Shown one piece after another: positions 17,241 to 26,038 of a DNA stretch of 55,922 nt. The notes below the pieces were generated by a model. It saw only the letters and a program-made list of their open reading frames with translations. It did no database searches and was not told the origin of the DNA. The translations under genes were made by a program, and so were the position numbers. Each line of letters opens with the position of its first letter. Position 1 is the first letter of the stretch. The DNA comes from Chroococcus sp. CMT-3BRIN-NPC107 (GTDB lineage Bacteria; Cyanobacteriota; Cyanobacteriia; Cyanobacteriales; Chroococcidiopsidaceae): positions 1-55,922 of the forward strand of contig JAHHGY010000016.1 in the NCBI GenBank assembly GCA_019359635.1. Direction: 5' to 3'.

Positions 17241-18551
17241 ATGAAACTGCGCTTATTACTCCTAATATTGCTAATTCCCACCGCCGCCGCTTGCAATTCT
17301 ACGGGTGCAGTGGAAGAACCCGCACCAACTCAAGTAGCCGCAAGTCCTAGCCAGCCTAAAAATCCAATCCAAACTCAACCGCTATCACCCGAACCTATCC
17401 GCATTAACGTTGCAAGTTTACCTAAACCCTTTGCCAGCGATAGCGCTTCCAAGTCTCCTAACGTTATTCCCATCCCCCAAAACCCGACGCTGCGAGTTCC
17501 CCAAGGCTTTACAGTCAATGTATTTGCCGAAAACCTCGATCGCCCTCGATGGCTGGCTTTAACCCCTAGTGGCGAAGTATTAGTTACAGAAACGCGCCGA
17601 AATCGAATTCGCTTACTTAGCGATAATAATGGTGACGGAGTAGCTGATATCAACAAAACCTTTGCCACCGCTTCTAATGGCGTAAATATTCCCTTTGGCA
17701 TGACTTTCGCGGGTGGTGCTTTCTTTCTAGGCAATACTGACGCTGTAATGCGCTTTCCCTACAAGCAAGGACAACAGCAACTTAGCGGAAACGGGCAAAA
17801 AATTACCGATCTTCCTGGTGGCGGTTACAACCAACACTGGACGCGCAATGTCGTAGCTTCCCCCGATGGTAAAAAGCTGTACGTTTCTATAGGTTCAAAG
17901 TCCAACGTTGATGAAGAACCTTTACCCCGCGCTTCGGTACAGGTAATGAACTTAGACGGTTCTAGTCGTCAAACCTTTGCTTCGGGTTTACGCAATCCCA
18001 TTGGCTTAGACTTTCATCCCCAAACCGGAGAACTCTACACCACCGTCAACGAACGAGATGCGATCGGCGACGATTTAGTTCCAGACTACTTTACCCGCCT
18101 GCAACAAGGACAATTTTACGGCTGGCCCTATGCTTACCTAACTCCCAACAATCTCGATCCTCGGCAAGTAGTCAACGGCAAAAGTAAGCGCCCAGATTTA
18201 GCTAGTAAAACAAAAACTCCAGACGTACTATTTCAGGCACATTCCGCCGCTTTGGGGATGCAGTTTTACGATCGCACTTCGTTTCCGCAAAAGTACCGTA
18301 ATGGAGCTTTTGCAGCCTTTCGCGGCTCTTGGAACCGCGATCGCGCCACGGGTTACAAAGTTGTATTTATACCCTTCACTAACGGGCGACCTCAAGGTTA
18401 TTATCAAGACTTTTTGACCGGATTTTTGCTCGACCCTACTGAACCTACTACTTGGGGACGACCAGTGGGTTTACTTGTGTTACCCGACGGTAGTTTATTG
18501 GTTACTGAAGAAGCTAACGGACGAATTTATCGCATTCAATATCGAGCTTAG
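17241..18551 (+). CDS. PQQ-dependent-type sugar (sorbosone-like) dehydrogenase lipoprotein
   Basis: A 436-residue exported beta-propeller protein. A lipobox-like TAAAC puts the lipidated cysteine at C18, followed by a Pro/Ser/Thr-rich linker to about residue 80. The body carries the family pattern PQGFTVNVFAENLDRPRWLA, TETRRNRIRLL, ASGLRNPIGLDFHP, NERDAIGDDLVPDY and YGWPYAY. This matches the L-sorbosone dehydrogenase/soluble glucose dehydrogenase fold. Substrate and true PQQ dependence are unproven, and cyanobacteria often lack PQQ synthesis genes. Expected location is the periplasmic face of a membrane. Confidence 0.85.
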   Translation: MKLRLLLLILLIPTAAACNSTGAVEEPAPTQVAASPSQPKNPIQTQPLSPEPIRINVASLPKPFASDSASKSPNVIPIPQNPTLRVPQGFTVNVFAENLDRPRWLALTPSGEVLVTETRRNRIRLLSDNNGDGVADINKTFATASNGVNIPFGMTFAGGAFFLGNTDAVMRFPYKQGQQQLSGNGQKITDLPGGGYNQHWTRNVVASPDGKKLYVSIGSKSNVDEEPLPRASVQVMNLDGSSRQTFASGLRNPIGLDFHPQTGELYTTVNERDAIGDDLVPDYFTRLQQGQFYGWPYAYLTPNNLDPRQVVNGKSKRPDLASKTKTPDVLFQAHSAALGMQFYDRTSFPQKYRNGAFAAFRGSWNRDRATGYKVVFIPFTNGRPQGYYQDFLTGFLLDPTEPTTWGRPVGLLVLPDGSLLVTEEANGRIYRIQYRA

Positions 18552-18684
18552 AGTGATTTCCCAGAAAATAAGCTAGCCAGTTCGTCACCGGGAATAATGG
18601 TACTTGTAAAGATAAAGCCAGGATCTTTTTTATAGCAAGCATCAGACTTAACTAAATTCGTAAATTCACTCAGTTACGGGGCGG

Positions 18685-18990
18685 TTAAAAGCCTCGGCAA
18701 CTACTCTTCCAAGAGCCTAGAGGCGACTGCCACTGATTGGGAAGCCTGCAAGCTTGGTCATATTGTGACTCGCCCGATCTAAGTTGGCGAATCAAATCTA
18801 CTGAACTTGGTAGAGTACCTGTCTTTTGTTTAATTTTTTCACGTCTAGCAATAATTCGGCTATGTGCTGATAAACCCTTGCGGCGATTCACTTCCCTTGT
18901 TAACAATGACTCACTTTGTGCCTTATACAACGTCGCCTCAGTCAGTAATCCAGCAGGCAGATAAACTGTTAAAGATTCCCTTTCTTCCAT
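18685..18990 (-). CDS. Small antitoxin-like protein, possibly with a degraded tail
   Basis: A 101-residue basic protein. The N-terminus LTVYLPAGLLTEATLYKA could be a ribbon-helix-helix strand-helix unit. The segment REKIKQKTGTLPSSVDLIRQLR resembles the C-terminal LPxSxxLIRxxR motif of small cyanobacterial antitoxins. The last 25 residues (Trp/Ser-rich, ending SCRGF) look unlike a folded tail and may come from a frameshift. No toxin partner is visible downstream. It is divergent from the DUF2243 gene. Function uncertain. Confidence 0.4.
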   Translation of the reverse strand: MEERESLTVYLPAGLLTEATLYKAQSESLLTREVNRRKGLSAHSRIIARREKIKQKTGTLPSSVDLIRQLRSGESQYDQACRLPNQWQSPLGSWKSSCRGF

Positions 18991-19099
18991 TAGCTAATGT
19001 CGTAAGATAACACCATTAAATGGTATCAAACTTTAGAATTGAACTAGCTAAAGCGCGATCGCCTTGACTCTCTTTATTTGGTAGATAACGAGGTTTTAC

Positions 19100-19624
19100 A
19101 TGGAAGTAGATAGTAAAACACCTATGCAGCGCCCCCTAATTGTGGCTGGAGTCATCCTAGGCTTAGGTTTGGGAGGATTTGTTGATGGCATTGTACTACA
19201 CCAAATTTTGCAATGGCATCATATGTTAAGTAGCGTCAGACCGCCGACAACGATCGCCCAAATGAAGTTAAATATGGTGTGGGATGGATTATTTGATGCG
19301 GCTACATGGGTATTGACGGTATTGGGAATAGGTTTATTATGGCAAGCTGTAAAGCGCGATGATGTACCACGATCTTCAAATACTCTTTTTGGCTCCATAC
19401 TTATAGGTGCAGGTATTTTTGATGTAGTTGAAGGTATTATCGATCATCAAATTTTAGGCATTCATCACGTTAAACCAGGCGCTAACGAATTAATTTGGGA
19501 TATTGGTTTTATTGCTTTGGGGGGAATCTTGGTTTTAGTTGGGTGGATGTTGTTACGGGCGGCGAAAAAAGACAGCAATAGCGAATTTCTCGATTTTAAG
19601 GTAGGCAAAAACCGAAACGGCTGA
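19100..19624 (+). CDS. DUF2243 four-helix membrane protein
   Basis: A 174-residue membrane protein with four hydrophobic segments and the DUF2243 hallmarks GGFVDGIVLHQILQWHHM near residue 26 and EGIIDHQILGIHHV near residue 116. The paired (V/I)DGI.LHQIL.xHH motifs place two His clusters at similar depths in the membrane, which suggests metal or heme binding. That is inference; the family has no settled function. It stands alone between divergent and same-strand neighbours. Confidence 0.85.
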   Translation: MEVDSKTPMQRPLIVAGVILGLGLGGFVDGIVLHQILQWHHMLSSVRPPTTIAQMKLNMVWDGLFDAATWVLTVLGIGLLWQAVKRDDVPRSSNTLFGSILIGAGIFDVVEGIIDHQILGIHHVKPGANELIWDIGFIALGGILVLVGWMLLRAAKKDSNSEFLDFKVGKNRNG

Positions 19625-19820
19625 TTTCTAAAGTCATTACCCAACTAATAGAAATTTATTATAGTTGCACTAATAGTTTAGGCGATCGCACGAGTTTCAC
19701 AGAATGAGGATTGGGAACTAAAAAATATATCTTTAGTCGTATTTGTAATAGTAACTTTTTCTGGATTTATTCAAGAAACAGAATTTATACAATGGAGGTA
19801 GCATTTACAAACAGCACAAA

Positions 19821-20249
19821 ATGAAATTTAAACTACTGCCACAATTATTGGCTGGGGCAATGGCAGCAACGCTCGTAACTGCACCCTCTGTAGTTCAAGC
19901 CCAGTTAGGGCAAAGCCGATCGGGAGAAACTCAAAACCAAGCTAAGTTTGCAGGCGTAGAATTAACCGAGACGCAAAGAAATCAGTTGATGGAAATTCGC
20001 CGCAATACAGTCTCTCAAATTGAAACAGTTTTAACTTCAGAACAAAAAAGACAGCTAAGAGCTAGTAGAGAAGGCGGTAAAAAGCAACAGAATGTTTTTG
20101 CCGATATAAATCTTTCTCAAACCCAAAAATCGCAAATTCAATCGATTATGCGCTCGTCTAAAAATCGAGCCGATGCTATTTTTACTCCAAAACAAAAACA
20201 GCAGATTCAAAGAAACGTCAAGCAGATGAAACAGCAAAGACAAAACTGA
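19821..20249 (+). CDS. Exported Spy/CpxP-like protein with LTxxQ motifs
   Basis: A 142-residue protein with a signal peptide (cut near VQAQ, residue 28). The mature part is highly charged and helical. It has two LTxxQ-like motifs, ELTETQRNQL and NLSQTQKSQI, and a related LTSEQKRQL. Spy/CpxP chaperones of the bacterial envelope carry such motifs. The tail is rich in Gln, Lys and Arg. It precedes an exported repeat protein by 51 bases and may be co-expressed with it. Chaperone activity is inferred from the motif only. Confidence 0.72.
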   Translation: MKFKLLPQLLAGAMAATLVTAPSVVQAQLGQSRSGETQNQAKFAGVELTETQRNQLMEIRRNTVSQIETVLTSEQKRQLRASREGGKKQQNVFADINLSQTQKSQIQSIMRSSKNRADAIFTPKQKQQIQRNVKQMKQQRQN

Positions 20250-20300
20250 TTATTTGCTAACAAGTCAAACCTAAAAGTGTTCTCAACAGGAGTGGATGAA

Positions 20301-20753
20301 ATGAATCGTTACCAGCAAACATTTCTAATTTTGGCGGCTCTCACTCTAGGTTCCACTAGCTTTGCTGCTAGTGCTAATGCCGAACCAAAAGTTTATCAAA
20401 ATGGTGATCGTGAAGTCTATATTTTACAGCCAAACAGCGACGACGATAACCAAGCCCCTAATAGAACCATTTACGATGGCGAACAGGCGGATTATTACCG
20501 GGGTCCTAATAAAACTATCTACAATGGCGAACAGGCGGATTATTACCGGGGTCCTAATAAAACTATCTACAATGGCGAACAGGCGGATTATTACCGGGGT
20601 CGCAACAGAACCATTTACAACGGTTCGCAAGCGGATTATTATCGAGGACCCAATAAAACTATCTACAACGGTTCGCAATCAGACTATGTTCGAGGCTCTA
20701 GAGGAGCAGTTATCATTGGTCCAAATCGAACTTATGTTAAGCCTAATAGATAA
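20301..20753 (+). CDS. Exported protein with five 16-residue Tyr/Asn/Gly repeats
   Basis: A 150-residue protein from ATG 20301, which has AGGAG eight bases upstream; the in-frame GTG at 20277 lacks this. A signal peptide ends near SANAE. Five 16-residue units at 20457-20696 follow the pattern PN(K/R)TIYNG(E/S)QADYYRG. The second and third units are identical in sequence. The unit resembles a beta-hairpin or solenoid surface repeat. Function unknown. A strong terminator follows at once. Confidence 0.8.
   Translation: MNRYQQTFLILAALTLGSTSFAASANAEPKVYQNGDREVYILQPNSDDDNQAPNRTIYDGEQADYYRGPNKTIYNGEQADYYRGPNKTIYNGEQADYYRGRNRTIYNGSQADYYRGPNKTIYNGSQSDYVRGSRGAVIIGPNRTYVKPNR
20457..20696 (+). repeat. 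Five tandem 48-bp coding repeats
   Basis: Units begin at 20457, 20505, 20553, 20601 and 20649. Units 2 and 3 are identical at the DNA level, while 4 and 5 have diverged (ggttcgcaa in place of ggcgaacag). This pattern points to recent expansion by slippage or unequal exchange in the first three units. Confidence 0.9.
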
Positions 20754-20769
20754 TAGAAATTAACATTTT

Positions 20770-20801
20770 AAAAAAGGAACCGGGATCCCGGTTCCTTTTT
20801 T
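20770..20801. terminator. Bidirectional rho-independent terminator
   Basis: A perfect palindrome GGAACCGGGATCCCGGTTCC (20776-20795) is flanked by A-run and T-run (AAAAA / TTTTT). It sits between convergent genes and would end transcription from both sides. Confidence 0.9.
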
Positions 20802-20804
20802 GTT

Positions 20805-21599
20805 TTAGTGTTTAGTAGTAGTACCAGTTGTCTGATAAGGATCCCTGTAGACAGTCGCTGTTTGGCGTTTAGCAAGTCTACCAGCTAGACCAATTAGACC
20901 CAATAAACCTAACCATCCCCAATCAAAACTGCGCTCGTTAGTAACTGCTGGGCTAGTTTGTTGATATGTGGTAGTACCTGTATCTGTAGTGCTAGGTGCG
21001 GTTTCTGTGGTTGTGCTGCCTGTCGCGGGGGTTGTACTTGTAGTTGTAGTGGTGGTGTCTGTGGTTGTGCCACTTGTACTAGGAGTTGTAGTTGTCCCGG
21101 TAGTGTCTGTTCCGGTTGTGCCTGTACTACCTGTAGTGTCGGGAGTTGTAGTTATCCCTGTACTAGGAGTTGTAGTTGTCCCAGTGATTCCGGTGCTACC
21201 TGTAGTGTCGGGAGTTGTAGTTATCCCTGTATTGCTACCTATACCAGGGGTTGTAGTGGTTCCGGTTGTTCCTGTAGTGCCAGTGCTACTTGTTCCGGGT
21301 GTTGTAGTTGTCCCAGTGATTCCGGTGCTACCTGTAGTGTCGGGAGTTGTAGTTATCCCTGTATTGCTACCTGTACCAGGGGTTGTAGTGGTTCCGGTTG
21401 TTCCTGTAGTGCCAGTGCTACTTGTTCCGGGCGTTGTAGTTGTCCCTGTAGTTCCGGTGCTACCTGTTGTACCGGGGCTTGTAGTTGTTCCCGATGTTCC
21501 GGTACTATCTTGAGCAGAAACGGGTATTACTGGCAACGTAGCAAAACCAAAAATAACGGCACTTGCCCAAATGGTTTTCGATAAGCTAGAGAGTTTCAT
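20805..21599 (-). CDS. Exported Thr/Gly-repeat protein with WGxxGxxG C-terminal anchor
   Basis: A 264-residue protein. A signal peptide (cut near VSAQ) is followed by about 180 residues of low-complexity TTTPGT/GTTGTTG/TTTPDTTGSTG repeats with a 44-residue higher-order period. The C-terminus is DWGWLGLLGLIGLAGRLAKRQ, the WGxxGxxG membrane-anchor sorting-type tail seen on many cyanobacterial exported proteins. Long open frames on the opposite strand (20958-21584 and 20968-21513) are by-products of the repeat. Probable cell-envelope or surface protein of unknown role. Confidence 0.8.
   Translation of the reverse strand: MKLSSLSKTIWASAVIFGFATLPVIPVSAQDSTGTSGTTTSPGTTGSTGTTGTTTTPGTSSTGTTGTTGTTTTPGTGSNTGITTTPDTTGSTGITGTTTTPGTSSTGTTGTTGTTTTPGIGSNTGITTTPDTTGSTGITGTTTTPSTGITTTPDTTGSTGTTGTDTTGTTTTPSTSGTTTDTTTTTTSTTPATGSTTTETAPSTTDTGTTTYQQTSPAVTNERSFDWGWLGLLGLIGLAGRLAKRQTATVYRDPYQTTGTTTKH
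21181..21444. repeat. Two tandem 132-bp coding repeats
   Basis: A 132-base unit (44 codons) starting at 21181 recurs from 21313 with only a few differences. Partial units flank it on both sides. It encodes the Thr/Gly-rich middle of the exported protein. Confidence 0.85.
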
Positions 21600-22129
21600 A
21601 TTGCCTGTTCCTTTTGTTTAATGTTCGTAGATTTTTACTATCTTTTGATAGTATTTTTACCGGAATTTAATAAACTTTTTTGCTCACTCAACTAACAATT
21701 GAAAAAATGGCTAGATTTTTTGCTTACTAAAAACTTGCTCTGTGTATGGAAGTTTCATTAAATAAGCTTGTTTGCGTATACACTTATTACCACTGTATCA
21801 ATAATCGCTACTTTTCCCTAAGCAGTATTCCCCCTAAAGGATAGTTTATAAAAAATTATTTGACTTATAAGTAAATTAAATGATTATTTTGTAGAGGTTG
21901 AAAGATTATTGACAATATAAAATGTATTTTTGAATAATTAACGATAGATTTTGATGTTTAAGAACGATCGTGATCGCCCCTTAACCAAAAATCAATAGTG
22001 TCTAACAAAATTTTTGTAGGCAATAACTTAGATAACAAGTCTCTTGAGTAGTAGAAGAAATAATACTAAAACTTGTAGTATTAACCAATTAACAGATTTG
22101 GTGTAACCCCTCCCCCCCGGATTTGTGAA
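21600..22129. other. AT-rich intergenic region
   Basis: About 530 bases between the divergently oriented exported-protein gene and the riboswitch. It is AT-rich with many short open frames and no credible gene. It probably contains the promoters of both flanking genes; I could not single out a convincing box. Confidence 0.5.
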
Positions 22130-22335
22130 TTAAGCCGGGTAGGTTAAGATAACTAAGCACTAAAGCGCGATCGTGATAACTAGGGAAACTCCGGTGCAAG
22201 TCCGGGGCTGTGCCGCAACTGTAAACGAGTCTGAGAAGATAATTTAATTATTAAAAATTGTCTTAGATTCAGTCATCGTCAGCCAGGATGCCGAAATTGT
22301 CACTAGCTCAATTTATTTCCTGCGTCGCACGGGAA
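22130..22335 (+). promoter_or_regulatory. Cobalamin riboswitch
   Basis: Core elements appear in order: GGGAAACTCCGGTGCAAG then TCCGGGGCTGTGCCGCAACTGTAA (22183-22224), a variable stem, then the 3' box AGCCAGGATGCCG (22281-22293). This is the conserved adenosylcobalamin (B12-box) architecture. The region between the aptamer and the start codon (22300-22350) is the likely expression platform and ends in a ribosome site (AAGGA). It should repress the chelatase gene when cobalamin is plentiful. Confidence 0.87.
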
Positions 22336-22351
22336 AGGATACCTACTTTTA

Positions 22352-23332
22352 ATGACTGCTGTAAATACACCAAACATAGAACACTCTACGCTACCACCTT
22401 TAGAGTTACCGCCCTTACCGCTTCAGCGTCCCTTATTAACGATTGGACATGGCACGAGAGATGATTCAGGACGGCAAAGCTTTCTAGATTTTACGGCGGC
22501 TTACCAAGCTTTAGATACGTCAAGACCCGTACTACCTTGTTTTTTAGAACTAACAGAACCCACGATTCAGCAAGGGGTAGATTTTTGCGTGGAACGAGGT
22601 TATACCGAACTATCTGTACTACCTATTTTGTTATTTGCAGCTAGGCATAACAAATTTGATGTCACTAACGAACTAGATAAAGCTAGAATACGACACCCCC
22701 AAGTAAAGTTTCACTATGGGCGGCATTTTGGCATCAATCCAGGAATTGTGGAACTGTGGAAGTCACGTTTAGCCGAACTTGATAAACTTCATCAAGGCGA
22801 TCGCTCTGATACGGTATTATTATTTGTCGGACGTGGTGCTAGCGACCCCGATGCCAACGGCGACCTTTACAAACTAGCGCGGATTCTCTGGGAAGGTAGC
22901 GGTTATTCTACGGTCGAAATTTGCTTTATCGGCATTACTCACCCCCGCTTAGAAGAAGGATTTCGCCGCGCTCGACTTTACAATCCTAAAAGAATAATTG
23001 TTTTACCTTACTTTCTATTTACGGGAACGTTAGTCAAAAAGATTTTTGATATTAGTCTGGCACAGCAACAGCAATACCCAGAGATAAAAATTGATTGTTT
23101 GCCTGAGATGGGCTTGCATCCTCAATTATTATCAGTTTTGCGAGAGCGAGAAATTGAAACTCAGCTTGGTCTAGTGCAGATGAACTGTGAGATGTGCAAA
23201 TTCCGCCTAGCTGCGGGAGAAAATAGCCCCAACGGTCACGGACACCACCATCATCACGACCACAGCCATCCAGCCGCCGATCCTTATGCAGATGTAGCTC
23301 AATATCATCAAAGAATCTGGCAAACACCGTAA
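22352..23332 (+). CDS. cbiX: CbiX-type sirohydrochlorin cobaltochelatase
   Basis: A 326-residue class II chelatase that inserts cobalt into sirohydrochlorin (early cobalt entry for B12). It holds two CbiX-like halves. The N-terminal active histidine is in [12 protein letters not shown] (about residue 30). [13 protein letters not shown] and [14 protein letters not shown] give the second set. The second half begins at [18 protein letters not shown] His-rich stretch ([12 protein letters not shown]) near residue 300 resembles metal-storage tails of some CbiX proteins. The upstream cobalamin riboswitch supports cobalt rather than iron or nickel. Confidence 0.92.
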   Translation: MTAVNTPNIEHSTLPPLELPPLPLQRPLLTIGHGTRDDSGRQSFLDFTAAYQALDTSRPVLPCFLELTEPTIQQGVDFCVERGYTELSVLPILLFAARHNKFDVTNELDKARIRHPQVKFHYGRHFGINPGIVELWKSRLAELDKLHQGDRSDTVLLFVGRGASDPDANGDLYKLARILWEGSGYSTVEICFIGITHPRLEEGFRRARLYNPKRIIVLPYFLFTGTLVKKIFDISLAQQQQYPEIKIDCLPEMGLHPQLLSVLREREIETQLGLVQMNCEMCKFRLAAGENSPNGHGHHHHHDHSHPAADPYADVAQYHQRIWQTP

Positions 23333-23340
23333 CAATAAAA

Positions 23341-23366
23341 AAGGGAATAGATCGATCTATTCCCTT
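23341..23366. terminator. Bidirectional terminator between cbiX and a lipoprotein gene
   Basis: A perfect 26-base palindrome, AAGGGAATAGATC and its complement, preceded by an A-run and followed by TTAATAATTATT, lies between two convergent genes. Confidence 0.85.
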
Positions 23367-23375
23367 AATAATTAT

Positions 23376-24251
23376 TTAGCGCCGACTTCTAGAACGACTG
23401 CGAGAACCGCTAGAACGGCTACCACTACCAAAACTACTTGATGATGGTCTTCTTACGCGGCTGGAATTAGAATTACCAGAAGGGCGTAAAGTGCTAGAAC
23501 CATAACCAGAACCCGTAGAACGGCTGGCACTACTTGGACGCGGCGACGAACGACGTACTGTTGAAGATGATGGTCTTCTAATTGAGCCAGTAGCACGGAA
23601 ATTAGTTCGATTTCTAACTTCTAGTGGTGGCGCATTGTAGCGACTGCGATAACTGGTGACAGCGCGATCGTAAGAGTTACCATAACCGCCATAACCTATC
23701 AATCCACCGCCTCCGGGCTGGTAGACGGGTGGTACATAGTATTGGGGTCTAAATAACAAGCTACCAATAGCTTGACCTGCCAAAGCCCCAGCAAAGGGAC
23801 TCCAAAAATTATTCTCGCGGCGGACGACAACAGTTTCTTGCTGTCCAGTTTGGGGATTGACTTGATTTTCTGTTACAACGTGGTTGTACTCAATTTTAAA
23901 GTCTTCCGTAAGATGCAATGCTGGTTGTCCGTTTGCCACATTTAGATAGCTTTTTTCACCGCTTTTAATTTCTTCATCGGTTAACCTTGCCATCTGTAAG
24001 TTTGTAGTGCGAAAACTCGGCGGTTGACCGGGGGGAGTATTGAGCAAAAATAACTCGTATTCTCCATTCGCATCGCTATAGCTTACTTGCTGTACGGGGT
24101 ATTTTCCATCAGCAATTTTTGTGGGTGCTGCCGATTGCTGGGGTGTGCTAGGACTTTGGCGGACGGTTTCGTTACCGCCACCACAGCCAATAGTTGTCAC
24201 ACTCAAAGTTAGGCACAAAAACAATATTGTAAGTTTACGCAAAATTGTCAT
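23376..24251 (-). CDS. Exported lipoprotein with Ser/Arg-rich C-terminus
   Basis: About 291 residues from ATG 24251, the start that puts a good signal peptide (MTILRKLTILFLCLTLSV) and lipobox TTIGC at C23. An in-frame upstream start at 24290 would bury it. The middle has a conserved-looking NNFWSPFAGALAGQAIGSLLFRPQYYVPP segment and Gly/Tyr-rich loops. The last 90 residues are Ser/Arg repeats, strongly basic. Function unknown; the tail could bind polyanions or the cell wall. The family seems cyanobacterial. Confidence 0.75.
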   Translation of the reverse strand: MTILRKLTILFLCLTLSVTTIGCGGGNETVRQSPSTPQQSAAPTKIADGKYPVQQVSYSDANGEYELFLLNTPPGQPPSFRTTNLQMARLTDEEIKSGEKSYLNVANGQPALHLTEDFKIEYNHVVTENQVNPQTGQQETVVVRRENNFWSPFAGALAGQAIGSLLFRPQYYVPPVYQPGGGGLIGYGGYGNSYDRAVTSYRSRYNAPPLEVRNRTNFRATGSIRRPSSSTVRRSSPRPSSASRSTGSGYGSSTLRPSGNSNSSRVRRPSSSSFGSGSRSSGSRSRSRSRR

Positions 24252-24397
24252 CACTATAATTTTACCTCTCGTCTGTTTCGAGCGTAACAATATTTGATTT
24301 TAGTTGACACTCGCGAAGTCCGTATCGTAAATTAGCGTGAAGTCCTCTTTCTGCTAAAGTTGAGACGAGCATCTACAAATAAAAGAATTTAAAACAC

Positions 24398-25225
24398 ATG
24401 GCACAAGCTCCGATTCCCGTGCTAGTCAACGGTGCGGCGGGTAAAATGGGACGAGAAGTAGTCCGCGCGATCGCCCAATCGGCAGATATGACTCTAGTGG
24501 GCGCTATAGATCGCAATCCCCAATACCAAGATCGAGACGCGGGTGAATTAGCAGGTTTAAGCGAACCATTGGAAATCCCCATTACCGACCAGTTTGAGCC
24601 AATGCTTGCTTTTGCGGCGCAAGAAAAACAGCCCGCCGTTATGGTAGATTTTACCCATCCAAGCTCTATTTATAATAATATTCGGTCGGCGATCGCGTAT
24701 GGGGTACGTCCGGTAGTGGGAACAACGGGTTTAAGTAGCGAACAAATCGCCGAACTTGCAGATTTTGCCGATAAAGCCAGCACGGGATGCTTAATTATTC
24801 CTAACTTCTCAATTGGGATGGTTTTATTACAACAAGCCGCCGTTGCCGCTTCTCAACACTTCGATCATGTTGAAATTATTGAACTGCACCATAATCAAAA
24901 AGCAGACGCACCAAGCGGTACAGCAATTCAAACGGCTGAGATATTGGCAGAAATGGGCAAATCTTTTAACCCGGCTGTGGTGGCAGAAACCGAAAAATTA
25001 CCTGGTGCTAGAGGTAGTTTAGCAAAAGAAGGAATTAGAATTCATAGCATCCGTTTACCAGGATTAATTGCTCACCAAGAAGTGATTTTTGGAGCAGCAG
25101 GTCAAGTTTATACTTTACGCCACGATACGAGCGATCGCGCTTGTTATATGCCGGGAGTAATCCTCGCTATTCGTAAGGTGCTGCTGTTAAAGTCCCTAAT
25201 TTATGGGCTAGAAAAGATACTATAA
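24398..25225 (+). CDS. dapB: 4-Hydroxy-tetrahydrodipicolinate reductase DapB
   Basis: This enzyme reduces the dipicolinate precursor with NAD(P)H on the way to meso-diaminopimelate and lysine. The NAD(P) loop is [15 protein letters not shown] near residue 8. The substrate-binding motif [15 protein letters not shown] lies at about 163-178. The 275-residue length is normal. A same-strand membrane-protein gene follows after 20 bases. Cytoplasmic tetramer in known members. Confidence 0.96.
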   Translation: MAQAPIPVLVNGAAGKMGREVVRAIAQSADMTLVGAIDRNPQYQDRDAGELAGLSEPLEIPITDQFEPMLAFAAQEKQPAVMVDFTHPSSIYNNIRSAIAYGVRPVVGTTGLSSEQIAELADFADKASTGCLIIPNFSIGMVLLQQAAVAASQHFDHVEIIELHHNQKADAPSGTAIQTAEILAEMGKSFNPAVVAETEKLPGARGSLAKEGIRIHSIRLPGLIAHQEVIFGAAGQVYTLRHDTSDRACYMPGVILAIRKVLLLKSLIYGLEKIL

Positions 25226-25245
25226 GCCGTTCTACAAACTTTCCC

Positions 25246-25968
25246 ATGTTAGTTCCTCTCACGCGCCAGAAATTTGAACAAGTTATACCTCGAATTGCTT
25301 CTGCCGAACAATATAAATACTGCTGGGGAAAATCAGCAGATTTTTTGAGGCGACTACTATTTTCTGTGGTTGGTGTATTAGTTGTTTTAGTGCTGGAATT
25401 TGTACTGGGATTTGTAATAGGCAAAGGTTTTGGGGCGATTTTATTTGGCGTGGGGCTAATCTGTGGGCTTTACTGGTTTTGGGAACCTGTGTTTCGAGCA
25501 AGTTTACGCAATCGAGCATATCGCCGCTATCCCTACGCTGGCTTTTTTCGCGGTCGAATCTTAGGTATATTTCTAACGGAAGAATTAATTAGTACCGAAG
25601 AAAATGTTAATGAGATTGGAGAATTTGTACTAATTGAAAACCGCGAACGTCGATTGAACTTAGAAGTTGGCGACGAATCGGGGTTTATAACTACGTTGCA
25701 AGTGCCATTGCGTAAAGAACACAAACTAATCTCCCAGGGTCAAGTTGCAGAGATGGTATTGCTATCAAACAGCCCAGACTTGAGCGATATTGATGATGTC
25801 ACAGACTTATATATTCCTAGTCGCAAGCTGTGGGTAAGCGACTATCCCTGTTTGCAAAGAGATATGTTTGTAGATGTCAGCCGTCGGCTAGGAGGCGATG
25901 ATTCGGGCGAAGTCCGCCGTCCGAAAAAAAAATCGCGATCGCCCTCAAAGCGGCGTTATATAGACTAG
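25246..25968 (+). CDS. Conserved cyanobacterial membrane protein
   Basis: A 240-residue protein with two close hydrophobic segments (about 38-62 and 66-84) and a large soluble C-terminal domain ending in a Lys/Arg/Ser-rich tail. Homologues are, as I recall, often labelled phosphate ABC transporter permease in cyanobacterial genomes. I see no permease signature (no EAA loop, too few membrane spans), so I do not adopt that name. It follows dapB closely. Confidence 0.72.
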   Translation: MLVPLTRQKFEQVIPRIASAEQYKYCWGKSADFLRRLLFSVVGVLVVLVLEFVLGFVIGKGFGAILFGVGLICGLYWFWEPVFRASLRNRAYRRYPYAGFFRGRILGIFLTEELISTEENVNEIGEFVLIENRERRLNLEVGDESGFITTLQVPLRKEHKLISQGQVAEMVLLSNSPDLSDIDDVTDLYIPSRKLWVSDYPCLQRDMFVDVSRRLGGDDSGEVRRPKKKSRSPSKRRYID

Positions 25969-25984
25969 ACAAGGCTTTTTATCG

Positions 25985-26025
25985 AAAAAAACCAAGACTT
26001 AGGGATACCCCACAGCTTGGTTTTT
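25985..26025. terminator. Convergent terminator downstream of 25246-25968 and comB
   Basis: AAAAAACCAAG (about 25985-25995) pairs with CTTGGTTTTT (26016-26025) across a loop of about 20 bases. The A and T runs serve both directions between two convergent genes. Confidence 0.7.
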
Positions 26026-26038
26026 CCTAAAACAGTGT

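Noticed and set aside
20362..20763. 133-codon frame overlapping the 16-residue repeat gene (and 20424-20678 on the minus strand)
   Set aside because: It arises because the 48-bp repeat is open in other frames. No signal peptide or ribosome site.
20958..21584. Long Cys/Ser-rich and Val/Pro-rich plus-strand frames (also 20968-21513)
   Set aside because: They are reverse-strand by-products of the Thr/Gly repeat. The minus-strand frame has a signal peptide and a WGxxGxxG tail; these have neither.
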